From Streptomyces sp. NBC_00285 (GTDB taxonomy: Bacteria > Actinomycetota > Actinomycetes > Streptomycetales > Streptomycetaceae): a stretch of 64,000 bases of DNA. Positions 62,662 through 64,000 of the stretch are shown here, piece after piece. The stretch covers positions 1,674,001 to 1,738,000 of the forward strand of contig NZ_CP108055.1 in NCBI RefSeq assembly GCF_036174265.1, given 5' to 3'. Within the stretch, counting starts at the first letter, position 1; every line of letters begins with the position of its first letter. Below the pieces are notes generated by a model. That model was not told the origin of the DNA. It did not search any database and worked only from the letters and a program-made list of their open reading frames with translations. The translations under genes and the position numbers were made by a program.

Positions 62662-63456
62662 TACAACCCGGATAACGAAACGACAGGGTCGTCGAGCGGC
62701 GGGGTGCAGTCCGTCGACCGGGCCATTCACGTACTGGAGATCCTCGCCCGGCGCGGCGAGGCGGGGGTCAGCGAGGTGGCCGCCGAGATCGACGTTCACA
62801 AGTCCACGGCGTTCCGCCTGCTCGGTGCCCTGGAGGCACGCGGTCTGGTCGAACAGGCGGGTGAGCGGGGCAAGTACCGCCTCGGCTTCGGCATCGTGCG
62901 CCTGGCCGGCGCGGTCACCGGACGCATCGACATCACCCAGCAGAGCCGCCCGGTCTGCGAGCGTCTGGCCGAGGAGATCGGCGAGACCGTGAACCTCGCC
63001 GTGATGCAGGAGCACTATGCGATCAACCTCTACCAGGTGCGCGGCCCGGGGGCCGTCACCGCGCACAACTGGGTCGGCCAGCTGACCCCGTTGCACGCCA
63101 CCTCCAGCGGGAAGATCCTGCTGGCCCACATGCCCGTCAAGGACCGCACCGCGCTGCTGACCGAGACCGGTCTGAAGAAGATGACCCCGCGCACGCTGAC
63201 CGCGAAGACGAAGCTGGAGAAGAGCCTCGCCGACGCCCGGGAACGCGGCTACTCCTGGACCCTGGAGGAGCTGGAGGTGGGTCTGCACGCCATGGCGGCG
63301 CCGGTCCGCGACCGCGACGGCGACGTCATCGCGGCCCTCAGCGCCTCCGGTCCCGCGTACCGGCTCACCGAGGACCGTATGCACGCACTCGCGCCGGTGC
63401 TGGTCAAGGGCGCGGAGGAGATCAGTCACCGTATGGGCTACCTGGGCCTGGACTGA
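62653..63456 (+). CDS. IclR-family transcriptional regulator 2
   Basis: 267 residues from GTG 62653, giving the same VSNY start as the first IclR (MSNY). Winged helix-turn-helix with SEVAAEIDVHKSTAFRLLGA and GKYRLGFGIVRLAG, effector domain with TPLHATSSGKILLAHMPVK and HAMAAPVRDRDGDVIAALSA. No ribosome site; -10 TATAGT ends six bases before the start, so leaderless. Divergent from betA and with an operator overlapping the start codon. Paralogue of the gene at 44540 with an identical recognition helix, so both probably see the same site but sense different compounds or act together. Confidence 0.92.
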   Translation: MSNYNPDNETTGSSSGGVQSVDRAIHVLEILARRGEAGVSEVAAEIDVHKSTAFRLLGALEARGLVEQAGERGKYRLGFGIVRLAGAVTGRIDITQQSRPVCERLAEEIGETVNLAVMQEHYAINLYQVRGPGAVTAHNWVGQLTPLHATSSGKILLAHMPVKDRTALLTETGLKKMTPRTLTAKTKLEKSLADARERGYSWTLEELEVGLHAMAAPVRDRDGDVIAALSASGPAYRLTEDRMHALAPVLVKGAEEISHRMGYLGLD

Positions 63457-63466
63457 GCCCTCGTCG

Positions 63467-64000
63467 TCATCCGGGCTGAGCCCCCAGCCGGGCCTGGACC
63501 CAGTGGTGGAACTCGCCGATGTGGTGCTCGCTGGGCACCAGGACGCCGCCCTTGGCATACAGGCGTGAGCTCATCCCGGGCTGGGTGCGCTCGCACGCGT
63601 CGAAGTCCTGCCGGTTCACCCGGTCGAAGAGCTCCACCGACCGGCTGACGTCCTTTCCGCTGTCGACGACGTGCTTGAGGTAGAGCCAGTCGCACTCGAC
63701 GATCGTGCGGTCCGCGGCGACCGGGTACATCCGGTGGAAGATCACATGGTCGGGCACCAGATTGACGAACACCTGCGGCCGCACGGTGATCGCGTAGTAG
63801 CGGCGGTCCTGGTCGTCGGAGACCCCGGGGATGCGGTCGAGGCCCTCGGAGCCGTCGACGGTGAACCCCTTGATGTCCTCACCGAACTCGGCACCGTGGC
63901 CCACGTAGTACTGCGCCGCGTACCCGTCGGCGAACTCCGGCAGCACCTCGGTCAGTTCGGGATGGATCGTCGCGCAGTGATAGCACTCCATGAAGTTCTC
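63467..64000 (-). CDS. Glycine betaine monooxygenase-type Rieske oxygenase, C-terminal part
   Basis: Continues beyond the window end: the frame is open through base 64000 (ENFMECYHC), so only the last 178 residues are seen. They show the mononuclear iron site of aromatic-ring-hydroxylase-type enzymes: ENFMECYHCATIHPELTEV (His, His) and later DFDACERTQPGMSS with a C-terminal HHIGEFHHWVQARLG. The Rieske domain is off the window. Context (betaine importer, dimethylglycine enzyme, sarcosine oxidase) supports GbcA-like removal of the first methyl of betaine, which would complete the pathway. Confidence 0.85.
   Translation of the reverse strand, partial: ENFMECYHCATIHPELTEVLPEFADGYAAQYYVGHGAEFGEDIKGFTVDGSEGLDRIPGVSDDQDRRYYAITVRPQVFVNLVPDHVIFHRMYPVAADRTIVECDWLYLKHVVDSGKDVSRSVELFDRVNRQDFDACERTQPGMSSRLYAKGGVLVPSEHHIGEFHHWVQARLGAQPG

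Overview
The window looks like a piece of chromosome from a Streptomyces or close actinomycete relative. GC is very high, GTG and TTG starts and four-base stop/start overlaps are common, one regulator is a large ATPase-LuxR protein, sugar ABC importers carry no ATPase of their own, and there is an actinobacterial SAM-IV riboswitch and a Cys-containing leader peptide. No rRNA, tRNA, CRISPR array, phage gene or insertion sequence was seen.

Layout. (1) 1-2215 (+): end of a macrolide-type glycosyltransferase, a small membrane protein and an alpha/beta-hydrolase-like protein in one overlapping operon. (2) 2532-14820: a divergent flavin reductase (-), then a + strand unit that begins with a promoter, SAM-IV riboswitch, GC hairpin, 38-residue Cys leader peptide and second hairpin, and continues with a peptide-type ABC importer (binding protein, two permeases, fused double ATPase), three flavin-dependent (luciferase-like) monooxygenases and an alpha/beta hydrolase. 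It reads as uptake and oxidation of an organosulfur compound switched on by sulfur limitation. (3) 15042-20769: a DUF1684 gene, an ATPase-LuxR regulator and a secreted FG-GAP repeat protein. (4) 20858-30888: sugar locus A, with a GH63-like glycosidase, ABC sugar importer and LacI regulator (-), and a 1214-residue secreted multi-domain glycosidase (+) running divergently. Both promoters carry the same 12-base palindrome. (5) 30973-33730: an isolated LacI regulator and a Tat-exported purple-acid-phosphatase-like enzyme. (6) 34168-43454: sugar locus B, with a GH36 alpha-galactosidase (-) divergent from a leaderless LacI gene, an ABC sugar importer and a second secreted glycosidase related to that of locus A, closed by a 24-bp hairpin. 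(7) 43554-64000: choline/glycine betaine catabolism: purU, iclR, soxG, a soxD-soxA fusion, soxB, glyA, a dimethylglycine oxidase/dehydrogenase, a ProU-type betaine importer with fused permeases, betaine aldehyde dehydrogenase, a MetF-like protein, choline dehydrogenase, a second iclR and the end of a glycine betaine monooxygenase.

How region 7 works as one system: choline is oxidised to betaine aldehyde (BetA) and betaine (BetB) or betaine is imported (ProVWX). The Rieske enzyme removes one methyl, the dimethylglycine enzyme the second and sarcosine oxidase the third. The methyl groups flow into tetrahydrofolate, which GlyA, PurU and the MetF-like protein handle. Every transcription unit in this region carries a copy of one inverted repeat, GTTGCG-N5-CGCAAC. 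Six copies were found, at the promoters of purU, both iclR genes, the dimethylglycine/sox operon, the betB-pro operon and betA. The two near-identical IclR proteins are the obvious candidates to bind it.
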